From an uncultured Pseudomonadota bacterium (GTDB taxonomy: Bacteria > Myxococcota_A > UBA796 > GCA-2862545): a DNA stretch of 64,000 nucleotides. The stretch is taken from NCBI GenBank assembly GCA_913061235.1, contig CAJXTB010000011.1, forward strand, positions 186,001 to 250,000. The letters run 5' to 3'. Below are positions 54,478-63,319 of this stretch, piece after piece. Position numbers and translations under genes: made by a program. How positions within the stretch are numbered: position 1 is the first letter of the stretch; each line of letters opens with the position of its first letter. The notes beneath the pieces are model-generated. The model searched no databases. It was not told the DNA's origin and saw nothing but the letters and a program-made list of their open reading frames with translations.

Positions 54478-56004
54478 ATGAAGCGTGTGTTTGCTAGTGC
54501 CTTTGCCTGTGTGGTGGGGGCCAGTTTATTGGGTTGCTCGGGTGTTTTCGGACCTCGGGTTGTGCATGAAGTGTTTGTACAAACCGACGCGTGCGGTAAT
54601 TTCGTGGTCTTGGTGGACGCCGAAGCGAGTGGGCGGGCGCTCGATATTGCGGTGGATGGACGGTCTATGGAGCGCTTTCGCGTGGATGGCCGTCAGGTCA
54701 TGACGTGGTTGGGCTCGGGTGAACCCGGCATGTCGTACACCGTGGACGTCACGCTCAAGGGAGTGGACCCCATCTCCACCACAGTCACGCTGCCTGCGGT
54801 CCAAGACGCAGTCACGCTGTCGCTGTCCAGCACTCACGTCTACCAGGGCAACGACGACGCCATTGTGGTTGAGGTGTCGGACGTCTGCGTAGAAGAAGCC
54901 AGTCCGTCTTGGCGGGTGAACTTCGACACGGCTGTTGGCACCGAAGGTACAATGCTACCGTCCAATCGGACCCAGCGCATTGCCCTTACCAATGACATGG
55001 CCGTTGGAGTGCATGAGGTCTTCGTGACCGTTCAGCTGTCCGACTTTGTGACGGAGCGCGAATCTCTTGTCTTTGAGTTGGGAGTGCCCTGCGCGGACGC
55101 CGATGGTGACGGTACAAGCACCTGTGCTGGCGACTGTGACGACGCGGACCCCGAAGTGAACACCTGCCCTGAGTCCGCCGACCGCGACGGCGATGGTCAC
55201 ACCAGTCTTCTGGCGGGCGGTGGGGACTGTGATGATGCCAATAGTGCCTTTCATCCCGGTGCTGCTGAGGGCGCAGATGCCGACGGCGACGGGTTCTTCG
55301 TCTTAGATGGACTCGACCAGGACTGCGACGGCGTGGTGGACCAAGGCCACACCCAGACCGACTGCGACGACAACAACCGCAGCGTCAATCCGGGGCGCGA
55401 GGAGCTCGGTTCTCCCAACGGTCTTGACGACAACTGCGATGGTCGAATCGATGAAGGCACCATTGTCTTTGACGACGATGGAGACGGCTACTCCGAGCAG
55501 GATGGCGACTGTGATGACGCCAACAGCGCTGTGTCTCCGGGCGCGGTGGAGGTTGCCGACTGCCGGGATGACAACTGTGACGGTGTGGTGGATGACGGGG
55601 TCTCACCGCTCGCTGCCGATGACGCCTACGAGAGCAATGACACCTGGGACCAAGCCCATTCGTTGCGGGGTGGGCGCAACAAGTTCACCACATCCCTCGA
55701 TGTGGTGATGCGTGATGGGGCCGACGAAGAGTGGTTCACGTTCTACTCAAACGATGGCCTGTTCGACACCTGGGGCATCAACGCGAAGATGCTTGTCGGG
55801 CCTCAACAGTCGCGAGTAGAGCTTGCGATTGCCGACGAAACCGGCAGAATTCTGACGCGTCGGACGGTCACGACTGATGGTGAGGCGGTTCACCTGTCCG
55901 GTCGAGGTAGCCGCAACGACAGCGGCACCTACCTGCTTCGCGTGCGGTCCCTGAGCCAGCCCCATGACTACTGTCCGGCACGGATCTCACTAAACAGCCG
56001 CTAG
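54478..56004 (+). CDS. MopE-repeat lipoprotein with C-terminal PPC domain
   Basis: The lipoprotein of about 508 residues (ATG 54478, or 54469 three codons earlier) has signal MKRVFASAFACVVGASLLGC, two beta-sandwich regions, then MopE repeats (DADGDGTSTCAGDCDDADPE, DRDGDGHTSLLAGGGDCDDA, LDQDCDGVVDQ, DDNCDGRIDEG) and a C-terminal PPC domain (DDAYESNDTWDQAHSLRGG, EEWFTFYSN, GTYLLRVRSLSQPHDYC). PPC domains often bind surfaces or other proteins. It follows the previous lipoprotein by 48 bases. Confidence 0.82.
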   Translation: MKRVFASAFACVVGASLLGCSGVFGPRVVHEVFVQTDACGNFVVLVDAEASGRALDIAVDGRSMERFRVDGRQVMTWLGSGEPGMSYTVDVTLKGVDPISTTVTLPAVQDAVTLSLSSTHVYQGNDDAIVVEVSDVCVEEASPSWRVNFDTAVGTEGTMLPSNRTQRIALTNDMAVGVHEVFVTVQLSDFVTERESLVFELGVPCADADGDGTSTCAGDCDDADPEVNTCPESADRDGDGHTSLLAGGGDCDDANSAFHPGAAEGADADGDGFFVLDGLDQDCDGVVDQGHTQTDCDDNNRSVNPGREELGSPNGLDDNCDGRIDEGTIVFDDDGDGYSEQDGDCDDANSAVSPGAVEVADCRDDNCDGVVDDGVSPLAADDAYESNDTWDQAHSLRGGRNKFTTSLDVVMRDGADEEWFTFYSNDGLFDTWGINAKMLVGPQQSRVELAIADETGRILTRRTVTTDGEAVHLSGRGSRNDSGTYLLRVRSLSQPHDYCPARISLNSR

Positions 56005-56187
56005 AGCCTGTCCGAAGATGACCGCTGCGTTTCCGTGCCGATACGTCTCGGATGTCGGCGTTGCTCACCGGTCGAAATGATGCGTCATTCCTTCGGGTTC
56101 GTGGCCTTGCGTTGCCTTTGCCTCAACACTGAAACTTGACGCGCTAATCTTTGGGCAGACCCATAGACCGCCGCCGGAGGTGATGCT

Positions 56188-56940
56188 GTGAGCGTCCCAC
56201 TGCACATACTGGCGCGGACGGATGACATTGTGGTCATTGCCAAGCCGCCACACCTGCTCGTCCACAGAACGCCGATGGCGTCCCGTGACCGGTACTTCGT
56301 CATGCAGTCGCTGCGCGATCAGCTGGGTCAGCACGTATTCCCGCCGGTTCGCTTGGACCGTGCGGCGTCTGGCTGCATGCCGGTGGCACTGTCGTCGGAG
56401 GCGGCAGCTCGTCTGCAGGAGGCCATGCAGAACGCCACCAAGACCTACGTTGCGTTCACCCGTGGTCTGTGGACCCGTGAGGGCGAGGTGATTGTCGACA
56501 AGCCCATGAAGTCCGACAAAGGCGTGCTCAAAGAGGCGTCTTCGGTTGTGGATTGTCTCGGCACTAGCCGTGAGCCGCGCTGCAGCTTGCTTCGTGTTCG
56601 TCCGCGCACGGGTCGCTTCCATCAAGTCCGTCGGCACGTACGGGACCTGAGCCACCCGGTGGTTCAGGACCGGCAGCACGGGGACAACAAGACCAACCGT
56701 TGGTGGCGTGAGAACTATGACTACACCCGACTGGGGCTTCATTGCCTTCGGTTGGAGCTACCGATGGGCGATGGGCTGGTTGTCGAGAGCCCCCTGTTTA
56801 CCGACCACTACGACCTGTTTACCCAGATGCCGTGGTGGGAAGATGCCGTGGCGAAAGAGCCGGGTCTCGCGCGTCCGCCATTGACCATCCCGGAGATGCT
56901 GTTGCCAAAGCCAGAACCGGAACCCGGCGCAATCGGTTAG
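56188..56940 (+). CDS. RluA/TruC-family pseudouridine synthase
   Basis: The 250-residue enzyme starts at GTG 56188 after a perfect GGAGGTGAT. It begins DDIVVIAKPPHLLVHR and has the catalytic loop VRLDRAASGCMPVAL, where Asp is the nucleophile (most relatives read HRLDRxTSG), then RPRTGRFHQVRRHVRDLSHP and LGLHCLRLELP. It isomerises a uridine in tRNA or rRNA; the TruC group (tRNA U65) is closest in size and order, but the target is not certain. Confidence 0.88.
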   Translation: MSVPLHILARTDDIVVIAKPPHLLVHRTPMASRDRYFVMQSLRDQLGQHVFPPVRLDRAASGCMPVALSSEAAARLQEAMQNATKTYVAFTRGLWTREGEVIVDKPMKSDKGVLKEASSVVDCLGTSREPRCSLLRVRPRTGRFHQVRRHVRDLSHPVVQDRQHGDNKTNRWWRENYDYTRLGLHCLRLELPMGDGLVVESPLFTDHYDLFTQMPWWEDAVAKEPGLARPPLTIPEMLLPKPEPEPGAIG

Positions 56941-56953
56941 CAGCCAGCATGTT

Positions 56954-57436
56954 GTGGGGTTGTGTGTGGGTGCTGTGACCGACTTTGTGTATGGACGAAC
57001 GCGCATTCCGCCGTGGGTCTGGCCGGTCATGCTGCTCATGATGGGTGTGGGTGCCTTGTTTCTCTCGGTGGTCTTCTACCCGGGCGGAGATGAGTGGACC
57101 TACCTGTTCGGAATGCGGTTTGGTGCCGGTTGTTCGTTCACTGAGGCCACCGGCTACGCGTGTCCATCTTGCGGGATGACTCGAAGCTGGGTGCATCTGT
57201 CACGCGGCCAATTCCTGACGGCCGCAACCTACAACGTTGCTGGAGCCACGTTGCTGCTCTGGCTGTGGGTGGGTGGCTTTCTCGGTGCAGTGCGTCTGAT
57301 CACCCGCGACTACAAGAAGTGGCAGCTGCCGTACAACTTTGTTGCCGGTTTCGGACTGTTCTGGATGATTGTGCTCTACCTTGGTTTCTGGATCGCACGG
57401 GTTGTTGGGTTCAATCCGCTTCCTATCCAGATGTAG
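56954..57436 (+). CDS. DUF2752 membrane protein
   Basis: The product of about 150-160 residues has three membrane helices and the DUF2752 hallmark ATGYACPSCGMTRSW with two cysteines, followed by AATYNVAGATLLLWLW. The function of the family is unknown. The start is unclear; GTG 56954 gives the longest form, while GTG 56975 is also in frame and neither has a good ribosome site. It converges with the M50 protease gene four bases away. Confidence 0.85.
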   Translation: MGLCVGAVTDFVYGRTRIPPWVWPVMLLMMGVGALFLSVVFYPGGDEWTYLFGMRFGAGCSFTEATGYACPSCGMTRSWVHLSRGQFLTAATYNVAGATLLLWLWVGGFLGAVRLITRDYKKWQLPYNFVAGFGLFWMIVLYLGFWIARVVGFNPLPIQM

Positions 57437-57439
57437 GGT

Positions 57440-58102
57440 CTAGGCCGTCATTGCCTCTTGCAGCTCGATATCGTAGCTAAGTCGGCGTCTCTCAACGCCG
57501 ATTGCGACGAACAAGAACGCGCCGATCAGAATGAGGCTCGGCGTCCAGGTCGCGACTCCTCCGACGACGAACAGGAGGGCGAAGAGGCGACCGATGGCCA
57601 TCGCTGCCAAGCTGGCGCGAATGTAGCCGAACGGTACCGAGAGCATGGCTCGGAGCACCCGGCCGCCGTCCATGGGGTAGGCCGGAATGAGATTGAAGAG
57701 TCCCATGATGGCGTTGAGTACGGCAAGAAGGCCTAGGGTCCACCAGCCTGTGATGAGGGCAAAGGGCAGAAACAGTAGCACGAGCATGCCATTGACCAGC
57801 GGGCCGGCGACCGCAATGACGAACTCTTGGGTTGGGTTCTGCGGGATCTGCTCGATAGCAGCAATGCCACCGAAGGGGAACAGCGTGATGTGCCGCGTTC
57901 GAATTCCGAAATAGCGTGCAGCCATGGCGTGCCCGAGCTCGTGTAGAACCACGGAACCAAACAGTGCAAGGCCCATGAGCAACGACTCGCCGACGGTCTG
58001 GAGATCGGTCGTCCAGGCCGAGAATGCGGTGTAGCCCACAACCAACGCGAGGAAGCTCCAGTGAAGGCGGATGGGGATCTGGGCGATGGTTGCAATGCGC
58101 AT
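57440..58102 (-). CDS. M50-family site-2-type zinc metalloprotease
   Basis: The 220-residue membrane protease has the zinc motif VVLHELGHAMAAR and the second site NLIPAYPMDGGRVLRA, as in SpoIVFB/Rip-type intramembrane proteases, with about five or six membrane helices (FLALVVGYTAFSAW, VIAVAGPLVNGMLVLLFLPF). It lacks PDZ and CBS domains and is the short form. It would cleave substrates within the inner membrane, for instance membrane-held regulators. No substrate is evident nearby. Confidence 0.9.
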   Translation of the reverse strand: MRIATIAQIPIRLHWSFLALVVGYTAFSAWTTDLQTVGESLLMGLALFGSVVLHELGHAMAARYFGIRTRHITLFPFGGIAAIEQIPQNPTQEFVIAVAGPLVNGMLVLLFLPFALITGWWTLGLLAVLNAIMGLFNLIPAYPMDGGRVLRAMLSVPFGYIRASLAAMAIGRLFALLFVVGGVATWTPSLILIGAFLFVAIGVERRRLSYDIELQEAMTA

Positions 58103-58170
58103 ACAACCAACATGGTCACATCTGCGGCGAGGGTGCGTCTTGTCCTGTCAATGACGGGATAGGGCTAGGC

Positions 58171-59211
58171 ATGCGTAAGTGGTTGGCGATTGTTGGAGTG
58201 GGAGGGGTCATCGTGCTCGGTGGACTGTTTGCGGGCCTTCGTAGTGCCTTTTACTTCCCAGCGGATATCGAAGAGGCGCCAGTCGCCTGTCCAGCCGATG
58301 CACCCGTTGCCCCACGAGGCACACCGATTCGTGTGCTTGTGTGGAACATTCAGTTCAGTGCGAATCGTGAACAGCAATTCTTCTACGACGGCGGCGAGGC
58401 TGTCTCGGTTCCACCTGTACAGGTCGAGCGCACATTAGACCGCATCGCACGGTTCATCTCCGACCAAGACGCCGACATTGTGCTGCTGCAAGAGGTCGAC
58501 CGCAACAGTCGTCGGACGGGAAGGTTGGACCAACACGCCATGCTACGCGAACGGCTCGACCTGCCCTGCCACACTGCCGCGCCGTACCACCGGGCAGCCT
58601 ATGTGCCGGTTCCGTCCCATGAACCCATGGGTCGGGTAGACATGAACCTGTCGGTGTTCAGTCGGTACCGCATTGATTCATCAACACGTCACCAGTTGCC
58701 GTTGCTGAAAGAGAACCCTGTCCGTCGCATGTTCAATCTGCGCCGTGCGGCATTGTCTCTGTCCATCCCGCTTCAGGGCGGTGGCTCGATGTCGCTGCTC
58801 AACACGCATCTGTCTGCCTTCTCGAAGAACGACGGCACGCTTGAGCGCCAAGTCAGCAAGCTGGACGAGCTGGCAGCAGCGCTCGAAGCGTCTCAGACCC
58901 CCTGGTTGCTGGCCGGGGACTTCAATGCGCTGCCACCGGGCGACCCGGCGTCGCGCATTGAGAATGGGGAGACCTTTTACGGCTCGCAGAGTGCGGTAGC
59001 GCCGCTGTTTGAGCGGTATTCCTCGCCGTTTCCTCCGTCGGACACAGAGGCTGTCCGCACGTATGTTCCGTGGGGCGGGACCGAGCCGGACCGCACGATT
59101 GACTACCTGTTCCACGGTACCGGTGTCGAGGTGACCGACCTGGTCGTTCACCGTGAGACCTACCCGCTGTCCGACCACCTACCGTTCACAATGACGGTCG
59201 TGATTCCGTAG
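58171..59211 (+). CDS. Endonuclease/exonuclease/phosphatase (EEP)-family membrane-anchored hydrolase
   Basis: The 346-residue protein (start ATG 58171) has an N-terminal membrane helix (LAIVGVGGVIVLGGLFAGL). The EEP fold follows: RVLVWNIQF (metal-site Asn), DADIVLLQEVDR (Glu), LLNTHLSAF, LLAGDFNALP (Asp and Asn) and LSDHLPFTM (Asp-His catalytic pair). Substrates could be nucleic acid, inositol phosphates or sphingomyelin; it is anchored with the domain outside, which favours a lipid or extracellular target. It starts 69 bases after the divergent protease gene. Confidence 0.87.
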   Translation: MRKWLAIVGVGGVIVLGGLFAGLRSAFYFPADIEEAPVACPADAPVAPRGTPIRVLVWNIQFSANREQQFFYDGGEAVSVPPVQVERTLDRIARFISDQDADIVLLQEVDRNSRRTGRLDQHAMLRERLDLPCHTAAPYHRAAYVPVPSHEPMGRVDMNLSVFSRYRIDSSTRHQLPLLKENPVRRMFNLRRAALSLSIPLQGGGSMSLLNTHLSAFSKNDGTLERQVSKLDELAAALEASQTPWLLAGDFNALPPGDPASRIENGETFYGSQSAVAPLFERYSSPFPPSDTEAVRTYVPWGGTEPDRTIDYLFHGTGVEVTDLVVHRETYPLSDHLPFTMTVVIP

Positions 59212-59290
59212 ACCTTTGGGCCTGTTCCCGTGCTCTTGGCCGGGTCCTTCCAGTCGACTCGGCGCACCGAAGACCTTGGGCATTCGGCGT

Positions 59291-61036
59291 TTAGAAGGTG
59301 GAATAGCCGAGCGGTGCTTTGCTGTAGCCGAGCGGTGTTTCGCTGTAGCCGAGCGGTGCTTCGCTGTAGCCGAGCGGTGCTTCGCTGTAGCTGAGCGGTG
59401 CTTCGCTGTAGCCGAGCGGTGCTTCGCTGTAGCCGAGCGGTGTTTCGCTGTAGCCGAGCGGCATGTCGCTGTATTCGGTGGGAGTGTTTCCGAGCGGCAT
59501 GTCGCTGTATTCGGTGGGAGTGTTTCCGAGCGGTAGATTGCTGTACTCGGTGGGTGCGTTTCCGAGCGGTAGGTTGCTGTACTCGGTGGGTGCGTTTCCG
59601 AGTGGAGCGTCGCTGTATTCGGTAGGTGCGTTGGCGTAGCCGAGGGGGCTGTAGGCGAGTGGTGCGTTGGCGTAGCCGAGCGGGCTGTAGGCGAGCGGTG
59701 CGTCGCCCCCGCCTTCAACAGCGCTCGCCTCGCTCGGCGCGGGCGCGTTGGCTTGTTCTCGCAAACGTGCTTCGTCCGCTTTCGCACTGTTGAGCGGGGC
59801 CACGGCGCTCCTGATGGCCGAGCGTTTCCCGGGCGAACCGTTCCCGTCATGGGCCCATTCAGCGCTGACCAAGTTTTGGTCGGCGTCGAACCAGTCAATC
59901 GCCATTCCAAGCTCTGCTGCCTTGGCGTGCATCAGCGCGTCGAGTTGCTCCTCCGGCAGGGTCTCGTGGTCCTCCAAGAAGTCTTCCAAGAGCTCCACGA
60001 GGTCCGATTTTTCGGCGTTGCTACTCTTGTTCGACGCCTCCGACATGGCCGTCATCCCGCCGAGTTGGAGTATCGAGCTGTTGAGGTTGGCTTTCGCCCA
60101 GTGAGCTTCAGCGTTTCCGCCGCTCTGCATGAACGCACTCGCTGGAACGTGGGTCTGTGCCGGGAGATTTGTGGTCTTGTCGAGGTTGTCGAAGTCGCGC
60201 AAGTTGACATTTGCGTGGTCGAGGTTCGCGCCTCGGCCCTTCAACTCGTCGAGCGCTTGTACTGTCTGGGAGTCACGGGTCTTGAAGTGACCGGTGTTGT
60301 TGTCGATTTCTTTGAGTGTTCCCTCGCGAACCTTCATCTCGCCGGCGGCAGCCACCTGGTCGTCTCCGAAGAAGGACGAGTGGTGGAAGACGCTGTAGTC
60401 CGGGGCGTCCGTTGCGTTGCGTTCCTCTTCCGACAGGGCCTTGTACGCACGATAGTCGTCGCTTCCGCGTGTGGTTTCGGCACCTGCGTCTGCAGTACCG
60501 AACGCGCCATCAGGGTTCATGGCATATGTGAGCAAGCCCTCGGTTCCACGACCGGAGATGGCGCCTGAGCTATCCAACACCTCACCATCCGCACCGGTGA
60601 GCATGCCGCCGTCGCCGACACCGACCTTGTACCTGCTGTCGAACTCTGACTCTGACGCCTTTTGGGTGTTGATGTTGAAGCCCTTTGCCTGGGCGTTTGT
60701 GAACGCGTCTCCTCGCCATGTCGCGTGTTCAAATTCGCCGTCATACTCGGTTTCCCTCGATTTGACGTCCTTGTACTTGCGGCGACTTCCGAAGTTCTCT
60801 TTGGCCTGCGGGCGTGGCAAATTCTGTGCGCGTTTCCAAGGAAGGTCCGGGGCCTGCTTGGGCTCGGTGTTCGCCTGTGCTGGCGGTTGTACCAAGGCGT
60901 CATTCAGTGCAGGCGCAGCGCTTGCTGACCCGAGCGTGTCCTGAAGGGCATCTTGTGGAGCGCCGAGACCTGCGTTGCGACGCTTGCTGCCCTTCTTCTT
61001 GCCGAATGTCTTCTTAAGTGCTTTGCCGAACTTCAT
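59291..61036 (-). CDS. Effector-like protein with PLGYSEA-repeat tail
   Basis: The 581-residue protein starts at ATG 61036 with a strongly basic N-terminus (MKFGKALKKTFGKKKGSKRR). In the middle, VFHHSSFFGDDQVAAAGEMK followed by DNNTGHFKT and DELKGRGANLDHANVNL recalls, from memory, a module in polymorphic-toxin or secreted effector proteins. The last 140 residues are tandem repeats, first APTEYSNLPLGN-type and then about nine near-exact PLGYSEA units. No signal peptide or membrane helix is seen. Function is unknown; secretion by a contact-dependent or type VI route is only a guess. Confidence 0.65.
   Translation of the reverse strand: MKFGKALKKTFGKKKGSKRRNAGLGAPQDALQDTLGSASAAPALNDALVQPPAQANTEPKQAPDLPWKRAQNLPRPQAKENFGSRRKYKDVKSRETEYDGEFEHATWRGDAFTNAQAKGFNINTQKASESEFDSRYKVGVGDGGMLTGADGEVLDSSGAISGRGTEGLLTYAMNPDGAFGTADAGAETTRGSDDYRAYKALSEEERNATDAPDYSVFHHSSFFGDDQVAAAGEMKVREGTLKEIDNNTGHFKTRDSQTVQALDELKGRGANLDHANVNLRDFDNLDKTTNLPAQTHVPASAFMQSGGNAEAHWAKANLNSSILQLGGMTAMSEASNKSSNAEKSDLVELLEDFLEDHETLPEEQLDALMHAKAAELGMAIDWFDADQNLVSAEWAHDGNGSPGKRSAIRSAVAPLNSAKADEARLREQANAPAPSEASAVEGGGDAPLAYSPLGYANAPLAYSPLGYANAPTEYSDAPLGNAPTEYSNLPLGNAPTEYSNLPLGNTPTEYSDMPLGNTPTEYSDMPLGYSETPLGYSEAPLGYSEAPLSYSEAPLGYSEAPLGYSETPLGYSKAPLGYSTF
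59304..59700 (-). repeat. In-frame 21-bp and 42-bp tandem repeats coding for PLGYSEA units
   Basis: About eight copies of a 21-base unit (core gtagccgagcggtgcttcgct) run from about 59304 to 59470. Four or five longer, more diverged units containing gtattcggtggg follow to about 59620, then two 42-base units. All keep the reading frame of the minus-strand gene. Near identity suggests slippage or recent unequal crossing-over. Confidence 0.8.
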
Positions 61037-61108
61037 GTGTTCCCCGGTCGAGCGCCTGGGCCCGTCAGGAGTACATCGCAGCCCACCTACGAACACCGCC
61101 AAGATTGA

Positions 61109-62533
61109 TCAGCGATTTGTGCGCACAAATCGTCCAACCATCTCAATGTGGCCGGTGTGCGGGAACAAATCGACTGTCCACAGGTCGGTCAATTTCCAAT
61201 GCCCGGCTTGTAAGACGGCCGCGTCTCTACCCAATGACGCAGGACTGCAGGCCACATACACCAGCTCATCTGCGTCGGCTGTTGCCAGTGCGAGGGCGAC
61301 CTTCGGGTGTAGCCCAGCGCGCGGTGGGTCAACGACCATGGCGGCTCCAGGAACAGCGAGACTGCTCAGGTGGTGCTCTACCTTTCCAGCAGTGAATGTG
61401 GCTGTGACGCCGCTACGTACTGCGTTTCTGCGGGCATCCTGAACGGCGTCTTCCCGCTCCTCAATGCCAATCACCGTGTCCACTCGGTCCGCTAGGTACA
61501 GCCCGATAGATCCGGTGCCGCAGTACAGGTCCAGTAGCGTTCGGGACTCGCTGGTGAGCGCCTCACCAATGGTGTCGTACAGGACGATGGCACCGGCGGT
61601 GTTGGTCTGGAAGAATGACGTAGCGGACAGGTCGAAGATGACGTCGCCCAAGCGCTCGTGAATGCGTTCTTCTCCCCACAGGTGCTCGGTCGCGCCTCGA
61701 GCGACGTCTGCGACGCCGTCATTGATGGCCCACTGCACAGACGTCACGGTTGCCCCGTCAATTGTGAGCGCTGAGATGGCTTCGCCCCACGCCATCGCTG
61801 CCTCGCGTTCGGCATTGGATAGTGGAGTGGCGGTGTACAGAACGGCCATCACTTCGCCGGTGGTAACGCCCATACGTAGTAGGAGATGCCGCAAGAACCC
61901 AGTGTTGTCGCGTACGTTGTACAGCGCTGGTCCTTCCTCTGGCAGTAGGACCTCTCGGGTCGCTTTCAGCACGGCGTTGAGGGGTTCCTGCGCAATCTCG
62001 CACCGTGGTGCGTCGACAACGCGGTCGAATCGGCCTGCGGCGTGGAACCCAAGGAATCGGCCGTCAATAGCGAAGCCTTTGGCGTGGTCGGCCTCAGACA
62101 AGTACCGAGACACACCGAATGAGAGTTCTACCTTGTTTCGGTAGTTGTACGTGTCATCTGTGAAGCGGGTTGGATGAATCTGCACGTCTGCCAGGCTCGT
62201 GCCTTTGGCTTCGATGTCTGCCATGGCCTTGTTGGTGCGAGCGACACGCTGCGCTTCAATACCGAGCTCTTGCAGTTGGCATCCACCGCACAGAGCGAAC
62301 TGACCGCAGCGGGGTGGAACCACGCTCACCGGGGGACGAATCATCGCTGTCCGGCGAGCCTGCCACATGCCCTTGCGCCGGCCTGCTGGGACGACGTGTA
62401 GGCGGGAGCCAGGGGGTGCGAAACGGACCTGGACCGGCGCACCATCCGGGGCTGTCCCAAGTCCAGTTCCACTCTTGCCGAGTCCGGTAATCTCAACCTC
62501 AAAGGGGGGTTGATGACGGCGTCGCTTGCCCAT
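61109..62533 (-). CDS. RlmD/TrmA-family (uracil-C5) RNA methyltransferase
   Basis: The 474-residue enzyme has an N-terminal TRAM-like region (FEVEITGLGKSGTGLG), iron-sulfur cysteines in RCGQFALCGGCQ and APRCEIAQ, an AdoMet site (LLDLYCGTGSIGLYLAD), the FFQTNT and VVDPPRAGLH motifs, and the nucleophile in VYVACSPASLGRD. RlmD methylates U1939 of 23S rRNA, RlmC and TrmA other uridines; the size and the 4Fe-4S set favour RlmD. It begins two bases after the DUF5522 gene. A 20-base palindrome covers its last codons. Confidence 0.9.
   Translation of the reverse strand: MGKRRRHQPPFEVEITGLGKSGTGLGTAPDGAPVQVRFAPPGSRLHVVPAGRRKGMWQARRTAMIRPPVSVVPPRCGQFALCGGCQLQELGIEAQRVARTNKAMADIEAKGTSLADVQIHPTRFTDDTYNYRNKVELSFGVSRYLSEADHAKGFAIDGRFLGFHAAGRFDRVVDAPRCEIAQEPLNAVLKATREVLLPEEGPALYNVRDNTGFLRHLLLRMGVTTGEVMAVLYTATPLSNAEREAAMAWGEAISALTIDGATVTSVQWAINDGVADVARGATEHLWGEERIHERLGDVIFDLSATSFFQTNTAGAIVLYDTIGEALTSESRTLLDLYCGTGSIGLYLADRVDTVIGIEEREDAVQDARRNAVRSGVTATFTAGKVEHHLSSLAVPGAAMVVDPPRAGLHPKVALALATADADELVYVACSPASLGRDAAVLQAGHWKLTDLWTVDLFPHTGHIEMVGRFVRTNR
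61113..61132. promoter_or_regulatory. 20-bp perfect palindrome at the end of the methyltransferase gene
   Basis: cgatttgtgcgcacaaatcg is a perfect dyad lying over the last seven codons of the minus-strand methyltransferase gene, and 77 bases upstream of the repeat-tailed protein gene on the same strand. It could be an operator for that gene or the stem of a weak attenuator; no T run follows. Confidence 0.35.
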
Positions 62534-62535
62534 AA

Positions 62536-62739
62536 TTATTGGTCCTCGGCGGTGATTGTGGCTCGCCCGGCGCGCCGTTGTTCGGCAGCATCAAACGGGC
62601 AGTGCCGGCAGCCCGACCCACAACAGCGTCCTTTCGCCAGCAGGTATTTCGCCGTCATGACGAATAGGCCGGTTTGAGGGTCCATGTACCCAGGCTTTCC
62701 CTGGGCACAGGCACGGTCGTGGTGTGGATTGCTACTCAT
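62536..62739 (-). CDS. DUF5522 small cysteine-containing protein
   Basis: The 67-residue protein has a conserved DUF5522 core (YMDPQTGLFVMTAKYLLAKG) followed by a CCGSGCRHCPF motif, whose cysteines may bind a metal or iron-sulfur centre. The function of the family is unknown. It lies two bases upstream of the RlmD-type gene on the same strand, so the two are cotranscribed. Confidence 0.88.
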   Translation of the reverse strand: MSSNPHHDRACAQGKPGYMDPQTGLFVMTAKYLLAKGRCCGSGCRHCPFDAAEQRRAGRATITAEDQ

Positions 62740-62800
62740 GGGCCCCGTTACCCCGGTGGGCGCATCACCGCTGTGTCGTTAGCCACCAAGCGGAGGCTGT

Positions 62801-63319
62801 ATGGGCGACCGAGTCTTGAAGACCGCTATTTTCGACGTCGAAGCATTTTTAACTGAGACGAGAGCAGGGGTCCGCACGTACTACCGAATGCACGCACCCG
62901 ATTGGGTAAACATTGTGCCCATCACACCCGAGGGAAACGTGGTTCTTATTCGCCAACATCGGTGGGGCGTAGATGCTGAGACGCTGGAAATTCCAGGGGG
63001 CATGGTGGACCCAGGCGAGAGTCCTCAGGACGCAGGGGTGCGCGAGCTGGCCGAAGAGACTGGCTACGGCGGAGGGCGCGTGGTTCCACTGGGTTGGGTA
63101 CACCCGAACCCTGCCATTCAGGGGAATAAGTGCTGGATGTTCGCCATGTTGGACGCGGTCGTTGTTGGTGAAACCCAACTGGATGCGGGTGAAGACATTG
63201 AAGTTGAGCTAGTAGGGCTGTCCGAGCTCCCTGGTCTGTTGGACCAGGGTGCGATCTCTCATGCACTGGCCATCGTCAGCTTGCAACGCGTCCTTGCCCG
63301 GTGGCCTCATGTCGGTTGA
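62801..63319 (+). CDS. NUDIX hydrolase
   Basis: The 172-residue enzyme carries a full Nudix box from about residue 67 (GGMVDPGESPQDAG then RELAEETGY), which binds Mg and cleaves X-linked nucleoside diphosphates. The preceding VVLIRQHRWGVDAETLEIPG and the WVHPNPAIQGNKCWMFAM segment resemble ADP-ribose or ADP-sugar pyrophosphatases. ATG 62801 was chosen as the first in frame. The next small gene overlaps its stop. Confidence 0.92.
   Translation: MGDRVLKTAIFDVEAFLTETRAGVRTYYRMHAPDWVNIVPITPEGNVVLIRQHRWGVDAETLEIPGGMVDPGESPQDAGVRELAEETGYGGGRVVPLGWVHPNPAIQGNKCWMFAMLDAVVVGETQLDAGEDIEVELVGLSELPGLLDQGAISHALAIVSLQRVLARWPHVG

Noticed and set aside
56065-56742. A 225-codon minus-strand frame opposite the pseudouridine synthase
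   Set aside because: The plus-strand enzyme has the family motifs and a perfect ribosome site; the other frame has neither.
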